NCBI GenBank assembly: GCA_039939375.1
Contig: JBDVJO010000005.1
Coordinates: 62,001 to 126,000 of the forward strand
Length of the DNA stretch: 64,000 nt
Direction: 5' to 3'
Source of the DNA: Paracrocinitomix sp039939375
GTDB taxonomy: Bacteria > Bacteroidota > Bacteroidia > Flavobacteriales_D > Crocinitomicaceae
In this document: positions 24,956 to 35,112 of the stretch, piece by piece
How the letters are laid out: the number at the start of each line of letters is the position of its first letter
Position numbering within the stretch: position 1 is the stretch's first letter
Notes under the pieces: model-generated
The model's database searches: none
Told to the model about the DNA's origin: nothing
The model's input: only the letters and a program-made list of their open reading frames with translations
Program-made: the position numbers and the translations under genes

Positions 24956-26473
24956 ATGAATACAGTTTTATTACAACAAGGTGGAATAGGCGGAGTGTCT
25001 TTCTACTTAATCGGAGTAACTGCGGCGACCTTAATTCTGGTGCTGTTTGTTTACGCTATGTTCAGAAGATACAAACGTTGTCCCTCTGATAGAATCTTAG
25101 TGGTATACGGAAAAGTGTCAGGAGGCGGAGAAGGCGGAAGAACAGCAAAATGTGTGCACGGTGGTGCCTCTTTTATCTGGCCGATTATCCAGGATTATGA
25201 ATTCATGGATTTATCACCAATTTCAATTGAAGTTGAGTTGAAAAATGCCTTATCTAAGCAAAACATTCGTGTGGATGTTCCCTCTAGATTTACAGTAGCT
25301 ATTTCAACTGAACCTTCAGTAATGGCAAATGCGGCAGAACGTTTGTTAGGTCTTTCTAAAGACCAAATTAAAGGAGTTGCTACAGATATCTTATTCGGTC
25401 AATTGCGTTTAGTAATAGCAACAATGGATATTGAGGAAATCAACAACAACAGAGATAAATTCTTGTCGAATGTATCACACAACGTTGAGGCCGAGTTGAA
25501 AAAAATCGGGTTGAAATTAATCAACGTAAACGTTACCGATATCATGGATGAGTCTGGATATATTGAAGCTCTAGGTAAAGAAGCTGCTGCACACGCCATC
25601 AATGATGCGCGTAAATCAGTAGCTGAAAAAAACAGAGATGGTTCAATTGGTGAAGCAAATGCTGTTCAAGATGAAAGAGTACAGGTTGCAAACGCACAGG
25701 CCAAAGCTAAAATTGGTGAAGCTGAAGCCACAAAATCAGAACGTATCGCTACTGCCGAAGCAAATGCACGTGCCATTGAAGGGGAGAATACTTCTCAAAT
25801 TTCAATTGCCGAATCAGATTCATTAAGAAGACAACGAGAGGCGGAGGCTGAAAAAACAGCGATCGCTTCAGAGAAAGTACAGTCGGCGAAAGCCCTGGAG
25901 GAATCTTACCATGCAGAGCAATTAGCAGAGCAAGCCAGAGCCGAAAGAGATCAAGCCACTGAATACGCAAACGTTGTCGTTCCTGCTCAAATTCAAAAAT
26001 CAAAAATTGAAATTGATGCCGAAGCGAAAGCAGAAACTATCAGAAGAATTGCTCGTGGTGAGGCGGATGCGATCTTTGCAAAAAGAGAGGCAGAAGCGAA
26101 AGGTATCTTTGAAATCTTAACGAAACAAGCACAAGGTTTTGATGAAATCGTTAAAGCTGCTGGTAACAACAGTAAAGATGCTGCTATGTTAATCATTGCG
26201 GACAAAATTGAAGAATTGGTAAGAATGCAATCTGAAGCAATTAAGAATATCAAAATTGATAAAGTTACTGTTTGGGATAGCGGAAAAGGCGGAGCTGATG
26301 GTAAAACATCTACTGCCGGATTCTTAAGTGGACTTTATGGTTCTGTTCCACCATTAAACGAAATGTTTGATATGGCTGGATTAGAATTGCCAGACTACTT
26401 GAAAAAGAAAAAGGTAGAAGAAGGATCTGCTGATGTTATTGATACAGATGACACAACAGAACCAACTGAATAA
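24956..26473 (+). CDS. Flotillin (SPFH domain protein)
   Basis: 505 residues. One N-terminal membrane segment (VSFYLIGVTAATLILVLFVYAMF) is followed by CPSDRILVVYGKV and a PHB/SPFH domain to about residue 210 (VDVPSRFTVAIS, ERLLGLSKDQIKGVATDILFGQLRLVIA). A long Ala/Glu-rich coiled coil follows (about 215-400, many AEA/EAEA repeats) and a C-terminal Gly-Pro tail. Flotillins oligomerise on the membrane and organise fluid-controlled microdomains. It is the second gene of an operon with the NfeD-like gene, and ends at a strong terminator. Confidence 0.95.
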   Translation: MNTVLLQQGGIGGVSFYLIGVTAATLILVLFVYAMFRRYKRCPSDRILVVYGKVSGGGEGGRTAKCVHGGASFIWPIIQDYEFMDLSPISIEVELKNALSKQNIRVDVPSRFTVAISTEPSVMANAAERLLGLSKDQIKGVATDILFGQLRLVIATMDIEEINNNRDKFLSNVSHNVEAELKKIGLKLINVNVTDIMDESGYIEALGKEAAAHAINDARKSVAEKNRDGSIGEANAVQDERVQVANAQAKAKIGEAEATKSERIATAEANARAIEGENTSQISIAESDSLRRQREAEAEKTAIASEKVQSAKALEESYHAEQLAEQARAERDQATEYANVVVPAQIQKSKIEIDAEAKAETIRRIARGEADAIFAKREAEAKGIFEILTKQAQGFDEIVKAAGNNSKDAAMLIIADKIEELVRMQSEAIKNIKIDKVTVWDSGKGGADGKTSTAGFLSGLYGSVPPLNEMFDMAGLELPDYLKKKKVEEGSADVIDTDDTTEPTE

Positions 26474-26494
26474 GTTCAATATAAAACAAAGAAA

Positions 26495-26528
26495 AAGGCT
26501 TGAGTAAAATACTCGAGCCTTTTTTTTA
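26495..26528 (+). terminator. Flotillin operon terminator
   Basis: AAGGCT and GAGT at 26495-26505 pair with ACTC and AGCCTT at 26511-26521 around an AAAAT loop (one G.T pair), followed by eight T. It lies 21 bases after the flotillin stop. Confidence 0.9.
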
Positions 26529-26537
26529 TCTTTAAGC

Positions 26538-27536
26538 ATGAGCAAATTTTATTGTAGCTTATTTTGCCTAATTTTAATTGCTTGCACACCTGAAAAAGAA
26601 GATGCGGGAACATCAGAAAAACTTGTCCCTGACACAGAAACCGAATCTGAACAACCGCAAGAAATTGTTGACTCGCCTTCTCTCGTTATTTTAGGAACTA
26701 TTCAAGATGCAGGATCACCTCATATCAACTGCCATAAAGCTTGTTGTGAAGCCTTACATACTCATCCTGACCCTGACAAAAAAGTTGTTTCGTTAGGGTT
26801 TATTGATCCCGAAAACAAGAAAAAATATCTGTTTGAAGCCACACCAGATATCTCTAGTCAAATTGCACTTCTTTCTAATTTCGAAGACTTTAGCGAAACT
26901 GATATTCCGGATGGTGTCTTTCTAACTCATGCCCATATCGGTCATTATGCTGGACTCATGTTTTTTGGAAAAGAAGCGACCAACACCCAAAATGTTCCGG
27001 TTTTTGCTATGCCAAAAATGCGTGAATTTTTATCCAATAACGGACCCTGGAATCAATTGATCTCAGAAGAAAACATCCTGTTAAGCCCCCTTGAAAATGA
27101 ATCACCAACTATCGTAAATTCGAATCTTACCGTTATACCATTCACTGTGCCTCATAGAGATGAATATTCTGAAACGGTAGGCTATAAAATAATTGGACCC
27201 AACAAATCCGCCATCTTTATTCCAGACATTGATAAATGGGAAAAATGGCGCAAAAATATTTTGGAAGAAATCAATGAAGTAGACTACGCTTTTTTAGATG
27301 CCACTTTTTATGATGCCAACGAGATTCCTGACCGAGAAATTTCCGAAATTCCACACCCACTGGTTTCAGAAAGCATGGAATTATTTGCTCAATTGTCTGA
27401 TGAAAACAAAGACAAAATTTACTTTATTCACTTCAATCATTCTAACCCAATTTTAGATAATTCATCAGGGAAAAATGAAGTTATTGAAGCTGCAGGATTT
27501 CATAATGCACTTATAAATCAGGTGTTTAAAATGTAA
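26538..27536 (+). CDS. PqqB-like metallo-beta-lactamase-fold lipoprotein
   Basis: 332 residues. The lipoprotein signal is FCLILIA-C. The domain has LGTIQDAGSPHINCHKACC near the start, the metal-binding loop LTHAHIGHYAGL (His-x-His-x-x-His), TVPHRDEYSETVGYKI, FIPDIDKWEKW and IHFNHSNPIL. This pattern matches PqqB-like hydrolases; proteins of this type without PQQ genes around them are common in Bacteroidota. PQQ synthesis is therefore not implied. The start ATG is only ten bases after the terminator run; TATCTTTA just upstream could serve as -7 box. The function is unknown. Confidence 0.85.
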   Translation: MSKFYCSLFCLILIACTPEKEDAGTSEKLVPDTETESEQPQEIVDSPSLVILGTIQDAGSPHINCHKACCEALHTHPDPDKKVVSLGFIDPENKKKYLFEATPDISSQIALLSNFEDFSETDIPDGVFLTHAHIGHYAGLMFFGKEATNTQNVPVFAMPKMREFLSNNGPWNQLISEENILLSPLENESPTIVNSNLTVIPFTVPHRDEYSETVGYKIIGPNKSAIFIPDIDKWEKWRKNILEEINEVDYAFLDATFYDANEIPDREISEIPHPLVSESMELFAQLSDENKDKIYFIHFNHSNPILDNSSGKNEVIEAAGFHNALINQVFKM

Positions 27537-27726
27537 AATATCATTTTAATTAAATCTTGTTAAAAATGTAATCCCTTCTAAATCTCCCATAAACAAAGGA
27601 ATTCAAACTGTCAACCTCTGCACTCAACGAGAAGATTAGTTATTTTATCGAATTACGCGCTTGAAGATTTTTAAAAATCCAATACTCTGTATATCTTTAG
27701 GAGGAATACTTGAAATTAGCTACTAC

Positions 27727-27734
27727 TATTTTTG
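27727..27734 (+). promoter_or_regulatory. -7 promoter box of the giant repeat gene
   Basis: TATTTTTG matches TAnnTTTG and ends ten bases before the ATG at 27744. Its presence argues that an in-frame TTG at 27732, inside the box, is not the start. Confidence 0.55.
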
Positions 27735-27743
27735 AAAATAAAT

Positions 27744-30700
27744 ATGAGAAATTTACTTTTCGTATTTGCCCTAACATTTACGATAATTAGCCATTCTGCT
27801 GATCGATATTGGATCGCTGCGGGGGCTAGCAACTGGAACAATACTGCGAACTGGTCAACCACTTCAGGCGGTGCAGGAGGTGCATCTGTTCCCGGAGCTG
27901 CAGACGTTGCCATTTTTAATGCAAATGGCAATGGAAACTGCAACCTTGATATTCCAACCGCGACACTGGGTGGGATGACAGTGAACGGGTATACGGCAAT
28001 TATAGACTTAAACGGAAATACTATTTCTGTGACAAGCGGAAACGTAACTCTAACAACAGGAACAATCAATGATGGTCCAAATTTGGGGGTATTTTCACTC
28101 AATACAACCGGTACTACTCGCTTCAATGGTGCAACTATTGGTGCCGCCATCAACGGTAGCTCTGGAAGGGTTAGGCTGGACGGTTCAGTATTTAACAATA
28201 CAGTCAACATCACAAAAACTGGTGCAGGAAATGATGGAGGAGCTGGTGGGAACACCTTTAATTCAACCGTGACGCTGGGCAATTCAAGTACTGATTATTT
28301 AATGACAGGAAACACAAATCCTGATGTATTTAATGGAACTTTAAACATCTCAAACACAGGCTCAGACTTAATATATTTAGCGCACAACTCGGCTGGAAAT
28401 CAATTTAATGCCAACGTTAATTTTGAATCAACTGGAACCAGCAATGGAATCAGAATAGCTCAATCTGCAGGAGCTACTGCCACATTAGCAACAGGACAAA
28501 CCTTTAACACTTATGGTGGTGGATATACCTCCGGAGACCTAAGAATTTACAACACCACGCAAGCCAGCGCCACTGGGCAAAATTTAACATTAACAGGAAC
28601 GGCTCGTTTGTATATGGTAAGCACGACTTGGAACGGAAACGTTAATTTTTCATCTGCCAGAATTTACACCCAAGATTGCATTTATAACGGCACGGCTGTT
28701 TTATCCAAAACTGGCGCTTCTGATGATGCATCCCCAGGGGGTAATACATTCACGCAAGACTTGACTATTAACAACTCTGGCTCAGGGTACTTTATGACCT
28801 GTAATGGCAACCCTGATACTTATTCAGGCAATGTCTCCATAACAAACTCTGGAACAGATTTGGTTTATTTTGCCGATAATGCGGCAGGTATATCAGTGGC
28901 TGGGAATGTAGATATTTCTAATACCGGAGCTGCAACCGGAATTAGAGTAGCACGCTTAGTCGGATCAACTGTTACGGTTGGTGGAAATCTCACTTTAACA
29001 GATGACGGAACCGCAGATCATGCCAACTACTTAGCGAATAACGGAACACTTACTATAACCGGAAATTTGATAGTGACCAATAATTGTTCTGCTACATCTA
29101 CAAACCATTATGTTTCTAACGGAACTACTGCCCAAATAACTGTAAATGGAACATCTGACTTCATCAATAACGGAACCGGAGCAACCAGTCAGCGCTATTG
29201 GATAGGAGACCAAGGAACCGCAACCTTTAATGGAGATGTTACAGCACAAAACAATTCAAGTGCTACTAATTCTGAAATCTTTTTTCACCGCACCGCAACA
29301 GGAATTGTCAACTTTAATGAAAACATAATTATCGAATCTACAGTAGCTAATTCTGATGGTGTGTCATTTGGAGAAAGTGCAGGTACTGGTACACTTGCTG
29401 CCGGTAAAACTATTACTATCGGAGTTGGAGGATTTGTTAGTGGTGACTTATATCTCAGAAACTTTACACAAGTTGGTGCTACCGCACAATCTTTAAGTCC
29501 TACCGGAACTACAATTATGCACATTAGAGATTCAAACTGGGGAGGAGATGTTAGTTTTACCAGTCCAAGAATCAACACTAGAGAAACGGTTTATTCAGGA
29601 ACAGTTTATATAGAAAAAACCGGTTCTACGAATGACAATTCAGCAGGTGGAAACACCTTCGTAGGTAATACTACTTTAGTGAATTCAAGTGACGGTCAGT
29701 TAGGAATGGGAAATGGAAATCCTGATGATTTTCAATCTGATTTAATCGTAAATAACTCAGGGTCTTACCGTTTTGAAATGGCAATGAATAGTGCTGGTAA
29801 TACAATTGGAGGAGATTTCACTTTAAGTAATTCAGGAACCTCTACGGTTGTTGTAATCTGTAATAATGCTGCATCAACACTTGATGTTACAGGAAATACC
29901 ATAATTAATAACACTACTTCAGCAGCTAATTCTTCTATTTATATTGGAAATGCAGGTGACGTTGTATTAAACGGAGACTTCTCATATAACATGACGCCAA
30001 CAGGTGCAACTCATAATTCATATATTGCTAATGGAGCTGATTCAGAGGTTACAATTGGCGGAATTACAACTTTAAATAATGATGGTGCAGGAGCTACTAC
30101 ACAAAGAATATTTTTTGGTAATCAAGGAGACATCATAACAAATGGAGATTTGACTATTAACAATTCATCTAATGCTACAAACAGTGAAGTTTTCGTGCAT
30201 TACAACACCAATAGTGTAGCGCAGTTCAACGAAAATATTATTCTGAATTGTACTGGGGCCAGTTCAGATGGAATCAGATTTGGACAGGCAAATGGAACAG
30301 GTACTTTAGCTGCAACAAAAACTATAACCATTGGAGGCGGTGGATTTGTCTCTGGTGATTTAAGATTAGATGGATTTACCCAAGTCGGACCAACAGCTCA
30401 AACATTAACAGCAACTGGTACCACAAGAATTATTGTAGTAGATTCTGACTGGGGTGGAGATATCGATTTTCATGCACCTAGGATGGTTTCAACAGGAACC
30501 CTTTATAATGGAACTGGTTTATTAGAAAAAACAGGCGGAATAGCTGATGACGTTTCTTCAGGTGGAAACAAATTTGTTGGTGATTTCACTTTACGAAACA
30601 CCGGGTCAGAATACATTATGTTTGGTAATGGAACGGCAGATACTTGTTTAGCCAATCTTACACTAGACAATGCTAGTTCAGCTCAAATGTATTGGGCAAA

Positions 30701-33700
30701 CAACTCTAATGGCAATATTGTTAATGGAGATTTAGTTGGAACTATGTCCAATACCAGTACGCGACTTGAGATTTGTGCAAATGTAAACTCAACAATAGAA
30801 GTTGATGGAACAGCAACTTTAACCTCAACTTCTGCAGCCGCTAGTTCTACTATGATTGTTGGGAATTCAGGAGACGTGACATTCAATGGCGATTTATCAA
30901 TGACAGATAATTCAACAGGAGCCGTTTCATACACCTATTTGGCAAACGCAACTGACGCTAGTGCAATTATAAATGGCGACTTTTTAATTGAAAAAAATCC
31001 AACAGGCGCAACTGAAACAAGAGCTTACATAGGAAATCAAGGAGACGTGACCTTCAACGGGACATTTACCGCGAACAACAACTCAGGGGCGAACAACAAT
31101 CATATTTATGTCCACTACTCTGCAAATAGTGTGGGTATCTTTAATGAAAATATTGTAGTAACGGCAACAGATGCCAACAGTGATGGGGTGAGCTTTGGAG
31201 AAAATGGGGGATCAGGAACACTAGCAGCAACGAAAACTGTAACTATTGGAGGCGGAGGCTTCGTGGCAGGAGATCTTGAGTTTAGAAACTTTACACAGAT
31301 CGGACCTACTGCACAAAATTTAACCTGTACGGGTACAGCTAGAATTTACAATTATGACTCAAATTGGGGAGGCGACATCACCTTCATAGCTCCAAGACAA
31401 TTACTAAGAGGAACTACCTTTAACCTCACAAGTTATATAGAAAAAACAGGTGCAAGTAATGATCAATCTTTAGGCGGAAATACTTTTGTTGGAGATTGTG
31501 AATTGAGACATACAGGATCTGATCAACTATTGTTTGGTAATGGTGTTTTAGACCACTGGCAAGCAAATTTACTCGTGAACAATTTTGGATCAGGAAGAGT
31601 GTTAATAGCCAACTCAGGTGTCGGGCATTTAATAGAAGGAACGTTAGACTGGAACAGAACAGGTAATTCAAGTCAAAACGATATTCTTTCAAATGCCAAC
31701 GGAACAACTTTAGCTGTCAACGGGAACGGCACTTTTGTAAACAGTGGAACTGGTGGTGCAAATCTTTACATTGGTAATGGAGGGAGCATAACTTTTGGGG
31801 GAGATGTTGACATTACGCATAATACATCTGTAACAGCAACATCAAGTACGCGTTTTGCGGATGGAGCCAACTCTGTTATTTCAGTTGCAGGAAACCTTAC
31901 ATTAGTCAATTCTGGCAGCAACACCACTTCTGATTGCTATATCGCCAATTCCGGTACAGTAACAATATCTGGAACTGCAGATATTACGAGTAGCGGTTCA
32001 GGAACTACCAATAGAATATACGTCTCAAATGCCACTGGGTCATCCATAGTCTTTGGAAATACAGCTACTGTTACGAATAATTCAACAGCAACAGGAAATA
32101 CACAAATTTACATTGGAAACCAAGGCGCTATAACTACGAATGGTTTATATCATTTGATTAACAATTCTGGCGCAACAAATTCAGGCATATACTGCAATTA
32201 CAATACAAATAGTGTTGGAACTTATAATGAAAACATTACAGTTCAATGTACAGATGCTAATTCTGATGGTATCAGATTTGGAGAAGCAACAGGCAGTGGA
32301 ACTTTAGCTGCTACAAAAACGATCACGGTTGGCGTTGGTGGCTTTGTTGCCGGAGATTTGCAATTCAGAAACTTTACACAAGTAGGTCCTACTGCTCAAG
32401 CTTTAACCTGCACAGGAACAGCAAGAATTTACAATTACGATTCAAACTGGGGAGGAGACATTACTTTTGTGGCTCCAAGACAAATCACAAGAGGAACTAC
32501 ATATCAAGGAACTTCCTATATCGAAAAAACTGGAGCAACGGATGATGTTTCCGTAGGCGGAAATACATTTGAAGGAGATTGTCAGCTTGTAAATAACGGC
32601 ACCGATTATCTCTTAATGGGAAATAGTTTTCCAGATGTATGGAATGGCGACCTAGATGCCACAAACAATAGTACAGATAACATGTACATTGCTAATAACG
32701 CTTTAGGTAATACAATAGCAGGGAATTTAACCTGGGTACATACCGGCAATAGCACAAATTCGTACATTTCAAATTCTGCTAATGCAGATTTGACGGTTAG
32801 CGGCACGGCGAGTTTCACCAATACTTCATCAGGGGTAGGCTCGGTTTATATTGGAAACTCAGGAGATGCCACTTTTAACGCTAGTGTCACGGCTGTTAAT
32901 AATCCTAGTACGGCAGGAACATCTCAAATTAGAATAGCCGAAGCAACAAGTTCGCAAGTTATAATTGATGGAGCGACAATTCTAAATAATATTGGTTCAG
33001 CTACAACATCTCAAATTGTTGTTGGTAACAATGGAGATGCCGATTTTAATTCAACTTTAGATGTAACAAACGCTGGCTCTGGTACAACAAGTCAGGTCTA
33101 TATTGGAAATAGTGCTAACGCTGTTATCAACGTTGCTGGAAACGCAACTTTAGATCAATCTGGCGGAATTACAACGACAAGAATATATGCAGGAAATAAC
33201 GCGAATGTAACTTGGAACGGTGATTTGGCCATTACCAATAGCAGCTCATCTACGAATTCAGATGTTCGTATGAACTATTCAGGATCAGCAATTAGTGCTT
33301 ACAATGGGAATATTACGGTTACTTCTGAAGATGCAAACTGTGATGGTGTTAGATTTGGTCAAAACGGTGGAACTGGAACTTTGGCTGCAGGTCAAACCGT
33401 TGCTGTTGGTGGTGGAGGGTTCATTGCTGGAGATTTAAGATTTAGAAACTGGACACAACTTGGTGCATCTGCACAAAATGTTGTTTGTACGGGTACAGCA
33501 AGAATCTACCAACATGATGCTATTTGGAATGCTGATGCCAATTTTGAAGCACCAAGATATTATACCAATGGTTCAACCTATGAAGGTTTAACAACAATTG
33601 AGAAAAATGGAGCTTCAAATGATGATAGCCCAGGGGGAAACACTTTTAATAGTGACGTTTCAATTACAAACTCGGGCTCAGGGCGCTTGAGAATGTCACA

Positions 33701-35063
33701 AACAAATGGAACTCCAGATGATTTTAATGGAGACGCAACTTGGATTCAGACAGGGACAGGTGCGTTACAACCTTCAAGAAATAATACCGACACATACGCT
33801 GGTGATATCAATGTCAACACAGTAGATGCGTTGTACTTTGGTTTAGGAGGGAATGGTAGGGTTTTAATGGATGGAACAACTGCTCAGTCATGGAATGATT
33901 TAGGCGCATCTCCCCTAACCCTAACAAGAGATTTCCAAGTAAATAAAGCTTCAGAACATGTGACAATGAACATGCCTTTAGAAATCACAGTTGAATTGGA
34001 TTTAGATCAAGGAATCGTAAATACTACAAGTACTAATTTGATTACCATGAGAGATAATTCTACTGTATCTTCAGTTTCTAATGCGTCTCACATTGATGGA
34101 CCAATAGAAAAGATAGGTAATGATGCTTTTGTTTTCCCGGTTGGAGATAGTAGTTTATATCGTCCAATTTCCATCTCAAATCCATCAAGTGGGTCAGCAA
34201 GATTCAGAGCTGAATATGTAAATGACGACCCGCATCCAACTTATGACCATTTATCAAAAGACCCTAGTATTCATCACATCTCAAGTTGTGAGCATTGGTT
34301 TTTAGACCGCATTGCATCCACTAATAATGTATTTGTAACACTAAGTTTTGACAATGTAATCAGTTGTGGAGTGGATGATTTAAGTGAATTGCTGGTCGCA
34401 AGATGGGATGGTACTACTTGGAAAGATCACGGACAATCTTCAACAACAGGAACAACTGCATCAGGTACAGTAACTTCTTTAGCAGCAGTAACGAACTTTA
34501 GTCCGTTCACTCTTGCCTCAACAACTGGCAACAATCCATTACCGGTTGAATTACTAGACTTTACCGCAACCTTAAACAAAGACGTTGTAAACTTAGATTG
34601 GTCAACTTCTTCTGAAACTGATAATGATTACTTTAACCTAGAAAAAAGCGCTGACGGTATCACCTGGGAAACTATTGCGAAAATTGATGGGGCCGGAACG
34701 TCAACAACGTTAACGAATTATGCTTACCCTGATAAATACCCATATTTAGGCATCAATTATTATCGACTTAAGCAAGTAGACTTCAATGGTGAGTATGAGT
34801 ACTCTCCACTCCAATCAGTAAACTATGAATTAGGAACTTCAGATGATTTAAGCATTTACCCTAACCCAACAAACGATATCGTTTATATTTTAGGAGATGC
34901 GAATAAACTAGAAACGATTGAAATTTACAATGCACTTGGACAAAAAGTCAATTCAAGTATTATTGTAAGTGGCCAGAAAGCCACTATTGATCTGAGTCAT
35001 TATGAAGCAGGTGTATATTACCTGAAAACTCCTTATTCAATAGATAAAATCATTAAGCAATAA
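27744..35063 (+). CDS. Giant T9SS surface protein with six long internal repeats
   Basis: About 2439 residues, start at ATG 27744 (MRNLLFVFALTFTIISHSA signal). The N-terminal RYWIAAGASNWNNTANWST motif is typical of Bacteroidota surface proteins. The body holds six repeats, anchored at the TLA motif at nt 28482, 29391, 30303, 31218, 32301 and 33378 (steps 909, 912, 915, 1083, 1077). Each has GFVAGDL, WGGDITF, EKTGA and GGNTFxGD segments with Asn, Thr and Gly-rich strands suggesting a beta-helix or stacked beta fibre. The end has PLPVELLDF, an Fn3-like domain (VNLDWSTSSETDNDYFNLEKS) and a type A T9SS sorting domain (SIYPNPTNDIVYI, YYLKTPYSIDKIIKQ). Probable role: adhesin or gliding/surface fibre; inference. 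Confidence 0.9.
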   Translation: MRNLLFVFALTFTIISHSADRYWIAAGASNWNNTANWSTTSGGAGGASVPGAADVAIFNANGNGNCNLDIPTATLGGMTVNGYTAIIDLNGNTISVTSGNVTLTTGTINDGPNLGVFSLNTTGTTRFNGATIGAAINGSSGRVRLDGSVFNNTVNITKTGAGNDGGAGGNTFNSTVTLGNSSTDYLMTGNTNPDVFNGTLNISNTGSDLIYLAHNSAGNQFNANVNFESTGTSNGIRIAQSAGATATLATGQTFNTYGGGYTSGDLRIYNTTQASATGQNLTLTGTARLYMVSTTWNGNVNFSSARIYTQDCIYNGTAVLSKTGASDDASPGGNTFTQDLTINNSGSGYFMTCNGNPDTYSGNVSITNSGTDLVYFADNAAGISVAGNVDISNTGAATGIRVARLVGSTVTVGGNLTLTDDGTADHANYLANNGTLTITGNLIVTNNCSATSTNHYVSNGTTAQITVNGTSDFINNGTGATSQRYWIGDQGTATFNGDVTAQNNSSATNSEIFFHRTATGIVNFNENIIIESTVANSDGVSFGESAGTGTLAAGKTITIGVGGFVSGDLYLRNFTQVGATAQSLSPTGTTIMHIRDSNWGGDVSFTSPRINTRETVYSGTVYIEKTGSTNDNSAGGNTFVGNTTLVNSSDGQLGMGNGNPDDFQSDLIVNNSGSYRFEMAMNSAGNTIGGDFTLSNSGTSTVVVICNNAASTLDVTGNTIINNTTSAANSSIYIGNAGDVVLNGDFSYNMTPTGATHNSYIANGADSEVTIGGITTLNNDGAGATTQRIFFGNQGDIITNGDLTINNSSNATNSEVFVHYNTNSVAQFNENIILNCTGASSDGIRFGQANGTGTLAATKTITIGGGGFVSGDLRLDGFTQVGPTAQTLTATGTTRIIVVDSDWGGDIDFHAPRMVSTGTLYNGTGLLEKTGGIADDVSSGGNKFVGDFTLRNTGSEYIMFGNGTADTCLANLTLDNASSAQMYWANNSNGNIVNGDLVGTMSNTSTRLEICANVNSTIEVDGTATLTSTSAAASSTMIVGNSGDVTFNGDLSMTDNSTGAVSYTYLANATDASAIINGDFLIEKNPTGATETRAYIGNQGDVTFNGTFTANNNSGANNNHIYVHYSANSVGIFNENIVVTATDANSDGVSFGENGGSGTLAATKTVTIGGGGFVAGDLEFRNFTQIGPTAQNLTCTGTARIYNYDSNWGGDITFIAPRQLLRGTTFNLTSYIEKTGASNDQSLGGNTFVGDCELRHTGSDQLLFGNGVLDHWQANLLVNNFGSGRVLIANSGVGHLIEGTLDWNRTGNSSQNDILSNANGTTLAVNGNGTFVNSGTGGANLYIGNGGSITFGGDVDITHNTSVTATSSTRFADGANSVISVAGNLTLVNSGSNTTSDCYIANSGTVTISGTADITSSGSGTTNRIYVSNATGSSIVFGNTATVTNNSTATGNTQIYIGNQGAITTNGLYHLINNSGATNSGIYCNYNTNSVGTYNENITVQCTDANSDGIRFGEATGSGTLAATKTITVGVGGFVAGDLQFRNFTQVGPTAQALTCTGTARIYNYDSNWGGDITFVAPRQITRGTTYQGTSYIEKTGATDDVSVGGNTFEGDCQLVNNGTDYLLMGNSFPDVWNGDLDATNNSTDNMYIANNALGNTIAGNLTWVHTGNSTNSYISNSANADLTVSGTASFTNTSSGVGSVYIGNSGDATFNASVTAVNNPSTAGTSQIRIAEATSSQVIIDGATILNNIGSATTSQIVVGNNGDADFNSTLDVTNAGSGTTSQVYIGNSANAVINVAGNATLDQSGGITTTRIYAGNNANVTWNGDLAITNSSSSTNSDVRMNYSGSAISAYNGNITVTSEDANCDGVRFGQNGGTGTLAAGQTVAVGGGGFIAGDLRFRNWTQLGASAQNVVCTGTARIYQHDAIWNADANFEAPRYYTNGSTYEGLTTIEKNGASNDDSPGGNTFNSDVSITNSGSGRLRMSQTNGTPDDFNGDATWIQTGTGALQPSRNNTDTYAGDINVNTVDALYFGLGGNGRVLMDGTTAQSWNDLGASPLTLTRDFQVNKASEHVTMNMPLEITVELDLDQGIVNTTSTNLITMRDNSTVSSVSNASHIDGPIEKIGNDAFVFPVGDSSLYRPISISNPSSGSARFRAEYVNDDPHPTYDHLSKDPSIHHISSCEHWFLDRIASTNNVFVTLSFDNVISCGVDDLSELLVARWDGTTWKDHGQSSTTGTTASGTVTSLAAVTNFSPFTLASTTGNNPLPVELLDFTATLNKDVVNLDWSTSSETDNDYFNLEKSADGITWETIAKIDGAGTSTTLTNYAYPDKYPYLGINYYRLKQVDFNGEYEYSPLQSVNYELGTSDDLSIYPNPTNDIVYILGDANKLETIEIYNALGQKVNSSIIVSGQKATIDLSHYEAGVYYLKTPYSIDKIIKQ

Positions 35064-35064
35064 A

Positions 35065-35094
35065 AAAAGGGCTTGGAATTATCCAAGCCCTTTT
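35065..35094. terminator. Bidirectional terminator with 13-bp perfect stem
   Basis: AAAAGGGCTTGGA at 35065-35077 pairs perfectly with TCCAAGCCCTTTT at 35082-35094 around ATTA. It lies directly after the giant repeat gene and before the end of the minus-strand T9SS gene, so it can end both. Confidence 0.92.
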
Positions 35095-35112
35095 CATTTA
35101 TTAAAATCTTAA

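Noticed and set aside
27716..28282. 188-residue frame on the minus strand within the start of the giant repeat gene, and several smaller ones further on
   Set aside because: They are proline- and valine-rich antisense shadows of a Gly/Thr/Asn-rich gene, with no signal, motif or promoter.
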